Assembly: GCF_007341385.1 (NCBI RefSeq)
Contig: NZ_VJYD01000013.1
Span: 1-64,000 of the forward strand
Direction of reading: 5' to 3'
DNA: 64,000 nt
DNA from: Flavobacterium daemonense
GTDB taxonomy: Bacteria; Bacteroidota; Bacteroidia; Flavobacteriales; Flavobacteriaceae
A model generated the notes under the pieces. The model worked only from the letters and a program-made list of their open reading frames with translations, did not search any database and was not told the origin of the DNA. Below, piece by piece: positions 54,492 through 62,460 of this stretch. Both the position numbers and the translations under genes were made by a program. Numbering within the stretch: the stretch's first letter is position 1; the number at the start of each line of letters is the position of its first letter.

Positions 54492-55961
54492 TTAAAGATC
54501 TGTAATTGGGCTGTATTTCGGAACCAATGATTTCATAACCAGCCAGCCTGTTAAATAACAAACTGCACAGATTGAAAATATGATGAAATATCCAGCTTCA
54601 ATTCCTTTGAATCCCATAAAAAGCATATTAGTATCTTTAGCATAATCAAACAAAACTCCTGATCCTTTATTGATCAAAGTCGATCCTAAACCACCTGCTA
54701 AACCACCAATTCCAGTAATGGTTGCGATCGCTTTTTTAGGAAACATATCTCCTACGGTTGTAAAAATATTAGCCGACCAAGATTGATGCGCCGCACCCGC
54801 AATACCGATGATAATTACCGGAATCCAATAACTAATATATCCTAACGGCTGTGCTATCAAGGCTAATAATGGAAAAAATGCAAAAATCAACATTGCTCTC
54901 ATCCTTCCTTCATACGGATTCATTCCTTTTTTATCCACAAAATAAGTAGGAAGCCATCCTCCAATGATTGATAATAATGTGATCATATAAAGAACAAATA
55001 ATGGCAATGCAGCTTCTGTAGAATCCATTCCGTAAACCGAACTTAAATAGGCTGGCGTCCAGAATAAAAAGAACCACCAAACACCATCTGTCATGAATTT
55101 ACCAAACGCAAATGCCCACGTTTGTTTGTATTTAAAACATTCTGCCAGAGATACTTTAGAAGAAGTTTCTGGAACAAAACCTTCTACTTGACTGTCGGCA
55201 AAATCATCTTGCTGAATATAAGCCAATTCCTCTACAGAAACTTTTCTATGTCTTTCCGGTTTATCATACATAAAAAGCCAAAATCCCATCCAGATAAAAC
55301 CTAATGCACCAATGATGATGAAAGACATTTCCCAACCAAAAGATTTAGCAATAAACGGAATTGTAACCGGCGCTGCTAAAGCTCCCACTGTTGCTCCAGC
55401 GTTAAAAATACTAGTTGCAAAAGCTCGGTCTTTCTTTGGGAAATATTCTGCTGTTGTCTTGATTGCAGCCGGAAAGTTTCCTGCTTCACCAACCGCCAAA
55501 ACAAAACGCGCAAAAATAAATAAATCGACACTCACGCTGATTACCAACGAAGTATCACTTATTGATGAAATCACTTCTTTTGAACCTCCAAAACCTAATA
55601 ACCAATTTCCAGTAAGAATTCCTGAAGTTGCTATACCGCAAAATGCATGAAGACAAGCTCCTATTGACCAGATTCCGATTGCCCAAAGAAATCCTTTTTT
55701 TGTATCCATCCAGTCAACAAAACGTCCTGCAACTAGAAGCGAAATCGCATAAAAAATTGAAAATAATGCCGTAATATTTCCGTAGTCATTATTCGTCCAG
55801 TGAAATTCTGGCGCAATAAAATCGCTCCAAGTCAGCGATAGCACTTGACGGTCTAGATAATTGATTGTAGTTGCAAAAAATAGCAATCCACAAATGCTCC
55901 AACGGTATTTCCCTAGTGATTTGTTATTTTGGCTAATAGTTACTGATTCTTTTTGGCTCAT
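54492..55961 (-). CDS. MFS hexuronate transporter, ExuT-like (2)
   Basis: A 489-residue major facilitator with about 12 transmembrane helices. The motifs FFATTINYLDRQVLSLTW and RFVLAVGEAGNFPAAIKTTAEYFPKKDRAFATSIF match copy 1. It is about 50 residues longer, mostly from an insert near residues 105-150. It imports uronates released in the periplasm. It is the first gene after a LacI operator (56064-56077), so the pair is probably a two-gene operon induced with kduI. Confidence 0.9.
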   Translation of the reverse strand: MSQKESVTISQNNKSLGKYRWSICGLLFFATTINYLDRQVLSLTWSDFIAPEFHWTNNDYGNITALFSIFYAISLLVAGRFVDWMDTKKGFLWAIGIWSIGACLHAFCGIATSGILTGNWLLGFGGSKEVISSISDTSLVISVSVDLFIFARFVLAVGEAGNFPAAIKTTAEYFPKKDRAFATSIFNAGATVGALAAPVTIPFIAKSFGWEMSFIIIGALGFIWMGFWLFMYDKPERHRKVSVEELAYIQQDDFADSQVEGFVPETSSKVSLAECFKYKQTWAFAFGKFMTDGVWWFFLFWTPAYLSSVYGMDSTEAALPLFVLYMITLLSIIGGWLPTYFVDKKGMNPYEGRMRAMLIFAFFPLLALIAQPLGYISYWIPVIIIGIAGAAHQSWSANIFTTVGDMFPKKAIATITGIGGLAGGLGSTLINKGSGVLFDYAKDTNMLFMGFKGIEAGYFIIFSICAVCYLTGWLVMKSLVPKYSPITDL

Positions 55962-56063
55962 GGTTACTGTAAAAATTATGTTTTCTAGTTAGTTAGCTTT
56001 ACCTCTCAATTCGAATTTAAAAGCACTAAAAAACAATGATTTAATACAAATAAAACAAATTAA

Positions 56064-56085
56064 TGTAATCGATTGCACAAATATA
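56064..56085 (-). promoter_or_regulatory. LacI operator abutting the -7 box of the exuT pair
   Basis: TGTAATCGATTGCA (56064-56077) and the adjacent minus-strand TATATTTG (56078-56085) have the same arrangement as at kduI. The 5' leader before the ATG at 55961 is about 100 nt. The rest of the 369-nt gap is AT-rich; a TATATTTG on the plus strand (56190-56197) may serve the esterase gene. Confidence 0.82.
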
Positions 56086-56330
56086 GTTTTTAATCTTTAT
56101 AATCCAAATAAATTATATAAAAAATTATTTTATCACGTTAAATAAACATATCAATTAAAAAAAATAGCACAATATTACACATTAAACAATATATTTGTTA
56201 AATAGCAATGTGCTAAATTCATCCGTTTAAAGTGCTAAAATTGTCCCTTAATCAAGAAACTTTAAACTCTGGCTCATCAAAATTATTTTCCTTAAAAATA
56301 CAACCAAATCAAATACATAAATCAAAAAAA

Positions 56331-57263
56331 ATGAAAGCCTTTTTTAACATTCAATCACTTATCATTCTCGTTTTGTTCACATTAGCTAATAATCAACTTC
56401 AAGCACAAAGTCAAACTATTCCGTTATGGGACAAAATTCCAGATGAAATCATTGCAGCAGATTACCAAGAAAAACCAATTGCAAAAGACGGAATTCTTCA
56501 AAGTACAGGTTTTGTTACAATTCCTACTTTAAGCATTTTTACACCAAAAGATGCCAAGCCAAATGGAACAGCTGTAATTATTTTTCCTGGCGGAGGCTAT
56601 TCGCATTTATCAATGGATAAAGAAGGAACAAAAGTCGCTAACTGGCTGAATAGCTTAGGAACTACGGCTTTTGTTTTAAAGTACCGTCTTCCAAGCGATT
56701 TGATTATGAAAAACAAAAATATTGGACCTTTGCAGGATGCTCAAGAGGCCCTTCGTTATGTACGCGAAAATGCTTCAAAATGGAATATCGACAGCTCAAA
56801 AATTGGTACAATCGGATTTTCAGCTGGCGGTCATTTGGCTTCCACTTTGGCGACGCATTATGATGACAAAACATATGAATCGGCTTATAAAGCAAGTGCT
56901 CGCCCCGATTTTTCGCTTTTAATTTATCCTGTGATTTCTATGGAAAACGGCATTACGCACAAGGGATCTCAAACGAGTTTATTAGGGAACAATCCATCGC
57001 AGGCTTTGATTGATTCTTTTTCGAATGATAAAAAAGTGACAGCTCAGACTCCTCCAACTTTTTTAGTGCATGCCACAGACGATAACGCCGTTTTGCCAGA
57101 AAACAGTATCAATTATTATCTGGCACTCAAAAAAAATTCAGTTACATGCGAGTTACATTTGTATGAAAATGGCGGACACGGATTTGGTTTAGGCGCAAAA
57201 GACACAAGTAAAAATTGGACAAAAGATTGCGAAGAATGGCTTAAAAGTCATGGCTACTTTTAA
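56331..57263 (+). CDS. Exported alpha/beta-hydrolase esterase (paralogue of the fusion's N-terminal half)
   Basis: 310 residues from ATG 56331; a longer in-frame reading begins with GTG at 56232 and would put 33 residues before the signal sequence, so it is rejected. The signal ends NQLQAQ. Motifs are FPGGGYSHLSMDKEG (oxyanion), GFSAGGH (nucleophile), ATDDNAVLPENS (Asp) and GGHGFGLG (His). It is strongly similar to residues 25-310 of the fusion protein at 29397 but has no GH43 part. Probably a carbohydrate acetylesterase at the far edge of the pectin locus. Confidence 0.87.
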   Translation: MKAFFNIQSLIILVLFTLANNQLQAQSQTIPLWDKIPDEIIAADYQEKPIAKDGILQSTGFVTIPTLSIFTPKDAKPNGTAVIIFPGGGYSHLSMDKEGTKVANWLNSLGTTAFVLKYRLPSDLIMKNKNIGPLQDAQEALRYVRENASKWNIDSSKIGTIGFSAGGHLASTLATHYDDKTYESAYKASARPDFSLLIYPVISMENGITHKGSQTSLLGNNPSQALIDSFSNDKKVTAQTPPTFLVHATDDNAVLPENSINYYLALKKNSVTCELHLYENGGHGFGLGAKDTSKNWTKDCEEWLKSHGYF

Positions 57264-57287
57264 AACTTTTAAAACGAACAAAAAAAA

Positions 57288-57329
57288 GGGTTTTTAGATT
57301 AGTTAACGTACAACCAAATCTAAAAACCC
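57288..57329. terminator. Terminator-like hairpin after the esterase gene
   Basis: GGGTTTTTAGATT and AATCTAAAAACCC form a perfect 13-bp stem with a 16-nt loop. The A-run on its left would be a T-tract on the minus strand, so the hairpin could work in either direction. The rest of 57330-57700 has no gene. Confidence 0.7.
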
Positions 57330-57703
57330 GTAAAAATTTTGACTTATTGTATTTATCTTGCAAATTTATACAATGTACCCACGATCAAATGAATAGTCAA
57401 ACTTCTAAAACTTGTTTCTCCAAAAACTAGTAATAATTCATAGAAATATTTTAAGAATGATTAAAAAGGCAAAAACATCTTAATTTTCGATTTCTATGAA
57501 GCAAATTTACCCAGCCAACACAGGAAAACATTACGGTTTTCCTCATTATAACAAAAAATTTCAATAAATTAATAAATCTGTATTTTAGCTTTTTATATAA
57601 CATATTGAAAATGAATACATAAGGCATAAAAGCAGAAAAACGAAAAAATTAAAAAAACTTAAATTTAACTTTCTCTTTACATAATTTCTTATTCTAGATT
57701 AAG

Positions 57704-57732
57704 TTGAAATCCATTATATACCGATAAATTTG
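57704..57732 (+). promoter_or_regulatory. Promoter of the receiver-like/2H gene pair
   Basis: TTG at 57704-57706, an 18-nt spacer and TAAATTTG (57725-57732) match the -33/-7 pattern. The start codon is at 57752. Confidence 0.6.
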
Positions 57733-57751
57733 CTTTGAAAACTAAATCAAT

Positions 57752-58066
57752 ATGAAAACTCTCGAATTCTTATTACTTGGAAAAAATGAAGCGATTTTAG
57801 CCATTTTGCTTCGATTAGTAAATGCTGATGAAAACTGGAATGCGGTTGCGTTTAATAATGAGACCGAAGCTCAGAAATATTTCGAAAATCATAAAATCGA
57901 CTTTGTGCTTTTGAGCTCTGGAATTGAAGATCACATTGAAAAAGATTTTACAGCTTTTTGCCTAAAACAACAACCCGATGTTGAAGTAATCGAACATTTT
58001 GGAGGCGGAAGCGGTTTATTGAAATCGGAAATTATGCATCGATTGTATTTAAAAGGAAAGCTTTAA
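57752..58066 (+). CDS. Small receiver-like protein of unknown function
   Basis: 104 residues, cytoplasmic. The pattern TLEFLLLGKNEAI, a helix, NAVAFNNETEAQKYF, then IDFVLLSSGI and DVEVIEHFGGG resembles the beta-alpha alternation of a response-regulator receiver. The strand that should end in the phosphoacceptor Asp instead reads FVLLSSG, so phosphotransfer is unlikely. I do not recognise a named family. It is 23 nt upstream of a 2H phosphoesterase gene in the same direction. Confidence 0.6.
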   Translation: MKTLEFLLLGKNEAILAILLRLVNADENWNAVAFNNETEAQKYFENHKIDFVLLSSGIEDHIEKDFTAFCLKQQPDVEVIEHFGGGSGLLKSEIMHRLYLKGKL

Positions 58067-58089
58067 ATTTGTAATTCAAAGCTCCAAAA

Positions 58090-58653
58090 ATGGAAAAAAC
58101 GTACTCAGTTGTAATTCATCCTTCCGATAATGTTATTGATGCAATCAAACTAATGAAGGATTATTTAAAAAGTAAAATTGGCTGGTTTAACAGTTGCAAT
58201 TCCGTTGCGCATATTACAATTTGCGAATTTAAGATTGAAGAATCTCAACTTCCTTTCATCAAAAAAAAGCTTTCTAAAACTGCTGATGCTTTTACACCTT
58301 TTCAAGTCTATTTAAATCATTTCAATTCTTATCCAAACAGCGGTGCTTTTTTTATTGGCACAACAGAAGATTCAGAAAATAATCTTGTTCCTATAATGAG
58401 AAAAATTCATGAGACTTTGAAATCCCAAAATCTTAAAAAAAGTGACAATCCTCATTTGTCAATTGGAAGAAGATTAACACCCGAAAATACAAAAATAGCT
58501 TCTGAACTTTTTACCACAATTGATCTTCAGTTTTTGTGCGACAAGATTGTTTTGCGAGAATTTGATCCCGTTAAAAAACAGTTTTTTGTAATTGATGCTT
58601 TTTCTTTTGGAAGTAATCCTGAACCGGAATTCGTTCAAGGAAGTCTTTTTTAA
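58090..58653 (+). CDS. 2H phosphoesterase (2'-5' RNA ligase/LigT-like)
   Basis: A 187-residue cytoplasmic protein with the two defining motifs AHITICEF (H41-x-T43) and PHLSIGRR (H122-x-S124), about 80 residues apart as in the family. 2H proteins act on cyclic or 2'-5' phosphate links in RNA or nucleotides. The precise reaction is unknown here. It has no link to pectin use and is transcribed with the receiver-like gene. Confidence 0.85.
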   Translation: MEKTYSVVIHPSDNVIDAIKLMKDYLKSKIGWFNSCNSVAHITICEFKIEESQLPFIKKKLSKTADAFTPFQVYLNHFNSYPNSGAFFIGTTEDSENNLVPIMRKIHETLKSQNLKKSDNPHLSIGRRLTPENTKIASELFTTIDLQFLCDKIVLREFDPVKKQFFVIDAFSFGSNPEPEFVQGSLF

Positions 58654-58725
58654 CCGGAAAGAGCAGAACTACCAGAAACTTGAAACCTTAAACCTTAAAC
58701 AAAAAAAACAATTCTATAATTTTCG

Positions 58726-58733
58726 TATATTTG
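58726..58733 (+). promoter_or_regulatory. -7 box of the AraC-family gene
   Basis: TATATTTG, 19 nt before the ATG at 58753. No convincing -33 element is visible. Confidence 0.5.
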
Positions 58734-58752
58734 AATTTTACAATTCACAAAT

Positions 58753-59676
58753 ATGAAATCCCTAGATTCATTTTATCAAGATATTACCGAAGGCTCCGCA
58801 ATTGAACCTACTTCATTATTGCCAAATGACATTCAGAAAGAAATTGGGCATTTTAATGTTTTCGACATCAAGGAACTTCTTGAACGCATGAAAGGAAAAC
58901 CCGGAATGCCTTATGACCGCAGGGCTTACTACAAAATAAGCTTGATAAGAGGCCATAACCGCGCCGAATATGCTGATAAGATAATCGAAATTGAAAAACA
59001 AGGATTGTTATTTGCAACGCCAAAAATTCCGTATAATTATCTGCCTCAAGACACTAATCAAGCTGGGCAATTTTGTGTTTTTACAAGTGAGTTTTTATCC
59101 AAAAGCAAAAGCGGCATTGATCTTGACGAACTTCCAATTTTTGCTTCAGAAGGTTATCCCATTTTTCAGCTTTCAGACGAAGAAGTTTCAGAAGTTGAAT
59201 TGATTTTCAACAAAATACAAAAAGAAATCAATTCGGATTACATCTATAAATATGATTTGATCCGAAATTATGTTGCAGAATTAATTCACTTCGGACAAAA
59301 ATTACAACCTATAACAGCACTTTATTCCAAACATAATTCGGCTGCGAGAGTTTCCTCTTTATTTGCTGAATTATTAGAAAGACAATTCCCAATTGAGTCG
59401 CCAAATCAGCGATTAGAATTACGAACGGCAAAAGATTTTGCTTCGAGATTATCGGTTCATGTCAATCATTTGAACAAAGTTTTAAAGGAAAATACCGGAA
59501 AAACGACAACCGAATTAATTAGTTCCCGATTGACAAACGAAGCAAAAATCCTTTTAAAACAAACGGATTGGAATATTTCAGAAATCGCTTATTCTTTAGG
59601 TTTTGAAGAACTAGCGCACTTTTCCAATTTCTTTAAAAAGCAAACTTCATTGACGCCTTTGGCTTTTAGAGCTTAA
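58753..59676 (+). CDS. AraC-family transcriptional regulator
   Basis: 307 residues. The N-terminal ~190 residues are a sensor region (INPLLPND-type start, then IPYNYLPQDTNQAGQFCVFTSEF). The C-terminal ~100 residues hold both AraC helix-turn-helices (DFASRLSVHVNHLNKVLKE and ISEIAYSLGFEELAHFSNFFKK). Related flavobacterial regulators commonly sit beside dehydrogenase genes, as here with the SDR gene at 59924. Whether it controls anything in the pectin locus is unknown. Confidence 0.9.
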   Translation: MKSLDSFYQDITEGSAIEPTSLLPNDIQKEIGHFNVFDIKELLERMKGKPGMPYDRRAYYKISLIRGHNRAEYADKIIEIEKQGLLFATPKIPYNYLPQDTNQAGQFCVFTSEFLSKSKSGIDLDELPIFASEGYPIFQLSDEEVSEVELIFNKIQKEINSDYIYKYDLIRNYVAELIHFGQKLQPITALYSKHNSAARVSSLFAELLERQFPIESPNQRLELRTAKDFASRLSVHVNHLNKVLKENTGKTTTELISSRLTNEAKILLKQTDWNISEIAYSLGFEELAHFSNFFKKQTSLTPLAFRA

Positions 59677-59730
59677 TTGTAGATTTTAGATTGCAGATTT
59701 TAGATTATTTACAATAGTTACCATAAAGTT

Positions 59731-59820
59731 TGGTCATTGCGAGGAACGAAGCAATCTCATTTGCTAAATAAAACTAATGACTCATATGAGTTTGGTTGCT
59801 TCGTTCCTCACACTGACATA
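59731..59820. repeat. REP-like imperfect palindrome, copy 5
   Basis: TGGTCATTGCGAGGAACGAA and its inverse (GGTTGCTTCGTTCCTCACACTGACATA, about 59794-59820). The inner core differs from the other copies, but the outer arms and the neighbouring CCATAAAGTTTGG block match the sequence next to copy 1 in reverse orientation. Confidence 0.65.
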
Positions 59821-59923
59821 AAATAATTTGATTTGAATTTCGCAAACATCGATTTGATATTTACAATTCCCCAGCTCTACTTCGATCTTACCTTTGTATT
59901 AACAATTTAAAAGATCAGAAAAG

Positions 59924-60649
59924 ATGAATTTATCAAACAACAAAATTTTAATAACAGGCGGTGCAAGTGGTATTGGACTTGGGCTTGCCGAAAGATTTAT
60001 TCAGGAAAACAATACCGTTATTATATGCGGAAGAAGAGAATCGGTTTTAAACGAAGTAAAAGCAAAATTCCCTTCGGTTATTACAAAAGTCTGTGACTTA
60101 AGTAATGAAAAAGAACGCATTGCACTTTATGAATGGATTGCCGAAAATCATCCCGATTTGAATGTTTTAATCAACAACGCTGGAATTCAGAAATGGGTTT
60201 CAGTTACTGATGCAGATTTTTATGAAAGCATGAAAACAGAAATCAATACTAATATTGAAGCTCCATTGCATTTAACTTCGTTATTTATTCAGTTAAAATC
60301 ATTGACAACGGTAATGAATGTAACTTCTGGATTGGCATTTTCTCCATTTGCAAAAGTTCCTGTTTATTCAGCTACAAAAGCATTTTTCCGTTCGTTTACG
60401 CTTTCACTTCGTCATTTGCTAAAAGCAAAAAATATCGAAGTAATCGAAATTATTCCGCCAGCATTGAATACTGATTTAGGCGGAATTGGCCTGCACGACG
60501 CGCATCCAAGCGTGAGCAGTTTTATCGAATCTATTTTTGAGCAATTAAAAAACGGAAGACAGGAACTTACTTTTGGAACCAGCGAAACAAGATTAAACGC
60601 AAGTGTTCCTGAATTAAAAGCATCGTTTGAGGCGCTACACGGGAACTAA
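59924..60649 (+). CDS. Short-chain dehydrogenase/reductase (DltE-like)
   Basis: A 241-residue SDR. It has the cofactor loop TGGASGIGLG, NNAGIQK, an active-site Ser in NVTSGLAF and YSATKAF (Tyr/Lys). It belongs to the oxidoreductase group often named DltE; the substrate is unknown. A -7 box TACCTTTG (59891-59898) lies 25 nt upstream. The neighbouring AraC gene may control it. Confidence 0.85.
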   Translation: MNLSNNKILITGGASGIGLGLAERFIQENNTVIICGRRESVLNEVKAKFPSVITKVCDLSNEKERIALYEWIAENHPDLNVLINNAGIQKWVSVTDADFYESMKTEINTNIEAPLHLTSLFIQLKSLTTVMNVTSGLAFSPFAKVPVYSATKAFFRSFTLSLRHLLKAKNIEVIEIIPPALNTDLGGIGLHDAHPSVSSFIESIFEQLKNGRQELTFGTSETRLNASVPELKASFEALHGN

Positions 60650-60655
60650 TAATTT

Positions 60656-60796
60656 AAACACATAGAAACATAGAGATTATAAACGCATAAAAGGCATTTT
60701 ATTTATTTAAACAAACATTAAGTTTGCTATGTGTGAGAAACTAGTTTCTTTTTGTACTCTTTTTGAAAAGAAAAAATCTATGTTTCTATGTGTTTA
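60656..60796. repeat. 141-bp palindromic element with AAACACATAGAAACATAG termini, copy 2
   Basis: It begins AAACACATAGAAACATAGAGAT and ends ATCTATGTTTCTATGTGTTT. The interior CTATGTGTGAGAAACTAG and TTTCTTTTTG matches the copy at 7632-7774 in the same orientation. It separates the two SDR genes. Confidence 0.7.
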
Positions 60797-60803
60797 AAAA
60801 CAA

Positions 60804-60844
60804 TTCACATTTCACATTTCACATTTCACATTTCACATTTCACA
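60804..60844. repeat. Tandem repeat (TTCACAT)x5.9
   Basis: Five full copies and one partial copy of the 7-bp unit TTCACAT, ending 18 nt before the ATG of the next gene. The repeat lies in the 5' leader. Confidence 0.85.
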
Positions 60845-60861
60845 ACTCACAATTAAAAAAC

Positions 60862-61626
60862 ATGACAATAAATACAAAAATAGCTCTGGTTACAGGCGGT
60901 AGCAGAGGTTTAGGAAAAAATATGGCAATAGCAATTGCAAAAAAAGGAATCGACGTAATTATTACGTATAACAGCAAAAAAGACGAAGCCGATTCAGTAG
61001 TAAAAGAAATTGGAAGTTTAGGACAAAAAGCAGCTTCGCTACAACTTAATGTTGCAGAATCTGGAACTTTTGACGCCTTTTTTGAAGAAGTAAAAGCAGT
61101 TTTAAAAAGCACTTTCAAAACAGATAAATTTGATTTTTTAATAAATAACGCTGGAATCGGGATTCACAATTCTTTTATTGGAACTACAGAAGCAGAATTT
61201 GATCAATTGACAAATATTCAATTCAAAGGTCCGTTTTTCTTGACGCAAAAAGCTTTGAACGTTATGAATGACGGTGGTGGAATTGTAAATATCTCAACAG
61301 GTTTAGCACGATTTTCTTTTCCTGGTTATGCGGCTTATGCTTCCATGAAAGGTGCAATTGAAACTTTAACAAAATATCAGGCGAAAGAATTAGGCGCAAG
61401 AAAAATTAGAGCAAATGTTGTGGCTCCAGGTGCCATCGAAACAGATTTTGGTGGCGGAGTTGTTCGCGATAATGAGCAATTGAACAAAAATTTAGCAGCA
61501 GCAACAGCTTTAGGAAGAGTTGGTTTGCCAGATGATATTGGCGGTGTGGTTGCCTTTTTATGCACCGAAGACGCACGATGGGTAAATGCGCAAAGAATTG
61601 AAGCTTCTGGTGGAATGATGCTTTAA
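60862..61626 (+). CDS. Short-chain dehydrogenase/reductase
   Basis: 254 residues from ATG 60862; an upstream in-frame ATG at 60763 would translate the 7-bp tandem repeat and is rejected. SDR motifs are VTGGSRGLGK, NNAGIGI, an active-site Ser in VNISTG and YASMKGAI (Tyr/Lys). The C-terminal end (RIEASGGMML) is typical of FabG-like SDRs. The substrate is unknown. It ends in a repetitive region followed by a terminator. Confidence 0.9.
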   Translation: MTINTKIALVTGGSRGLGKNMAIAIAKKGIDVIITYNSKKDEADSVVKEIGSLGQKAASLQLNVAESGTFDAFFEEVKAVLKSTFKTDKFDFLINNAGIGIHNSFIGTTEAEFDQLTNIQFKGPFFLTQKALNVMNDGGGIVNISTGLARFSFPGYAAYASMKGAIETLTKYQAKELGARKIRANVVAPGAIETDFGGGVVRDNEQLNKNLAAATALGRVGLPDDIGGVVAFLCTEDARWVNAQRIEASGGMML

Positions 61627-61752
61627 TGGTTGATGCTTTAATGGTTGATGGTTGATTGTTGATGGTTGATTGTTGATGGTTGATTATTAATTGTTAATTT
61701 TTGACGGTTAATTTTTGACGGTTAATTTTTGATGGTTGATTATTAATGGTTA
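61626..61752. repeat. Degenerate low-complexity repeats (GGTTGATTGTTGAT type)
   Basis: About 127 nt of irregular copies of GGTTGATG/TTGATTGTTGA and GACGGTTAATTTTT directly after the SDR stop. There is no coding sequence in it. Confidence 0.7.
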
Positions 61753-61773
61753 ACTAAAATTTAATACAAAAAC

Positions 61774-61804
61774 AAAACCCGACAGTCCTAAAACTGCCGG
61801 GTTT
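61774..61804. terminator. Terminator between the SDR and PepSY-like genes
   Basis: AAACCCGACAG-TCCTAAAA-CTGCCGGGTTT has one mismatched pair and is followed by TGTCTTTT. It can serve both convergent genes. Confidence 0.8.
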
Positions 61805-61842
61805 GTCTTTTCAAATATATTGAATTAGTAAGCAAACATATT

Positions 61843-62316
61843 TTAATTTTTCTCGATTATGACATCAAAGTCACCATCTTTATCAAAAACAACATCATAA
61901 AATTTTGAGTCTTTAGTCACTCCAACTTCATACGTTGTTTTATTTTTATCATCAACAACAACCGCTATTTCCTTAATCGCTTTTGGTGAATAATTCTTTC
62001 TCAAATAATTCTGCGCAGGCCAAGGCAATTTACTTAACGGAATTTGAAGTTCAAATGCTTTCAAAACTCCTAAATTGTCATAAATCGCGACTGCTTTTGT
62101 GTTTTTGTCTTTGTTGAATTTCGCTTCATAACGAATTTCATCATCATCGTCTCCCACATATTCTTCCGACCAAACAGCCGTTTTTCCTGGATATTCTTTA
62201 TCAAAAGCAAATTGCACCTTTTCTGGAGGCGTTATTACTTTCTTCATATTTGTGCCTTCTTGTGCAAAAAGAAAACCTCGGCATAAAAAAAGAAAAATCA
62301 GCAAAAGACTTCTCAT
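61843..62316 (-). CDS. PepSY-like periplasmic protein (DUF2874-type)
   Basis: 157 residues with a signal peptide (LLLIFLFLCRGFLFAQ). Two PepSY-like alpha-beta units are visible (FAFDKEYPGKTAVWSEEY and LPWPAQNYLRKNYSPKAIKE), each a helix followed by strands with the DKNTKAVAIYD-like hairpin. Members of this group are short secreted proteins of unknown role. It sits next to, and is co-oriented with, a LytTR/histidine-kinase pair and could be linked to it. Confidence 0.8.
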   Translation of the reverse strand: MRSLLLIFLFLCRGFLFAQEGTNMKKVITPPEKVQFAFDKEYPGKTAVWSEEYVGDDDDEIRYEAKFNKDKNTKAVAIYDNLGVLKAFELQIPLSKLPWPAQNYLRKNYSPKAIKEIAVVVDDKNKTTYEVGVTKDSKFYDVVFDKDGDFDVIIEKN

Positions 62317-62460
62317 AATTCTTTGTTTAAAAAATTAATACATCAAAAATATCGTATTAAAATTACTACTTTTAAATGAAGAACAAATTAATTTTTTAGA
62401 TTTTTTTGTCTCAGCTTACTGTAGCAACATAATTAATAATTGACAATCAACAATTAACAA

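Noticed and set aside
56232..56330. Extended start of the 56.3-kb esterase
   Set aside because: It starts with GTG and would place 33 residues before a complete signal peptide that begins at 56331.
60804..60844. CRISPR-like array
   Set aside because: The unit is only 7 bp without spacers; no other regularly spaced repeats or cas genes are in the window.
60763..60861. Extended start of the second SDR
   Set aside because: It would translate the 7-bp tandem repeat; the cofactor motif follows normally after ATG 60862.
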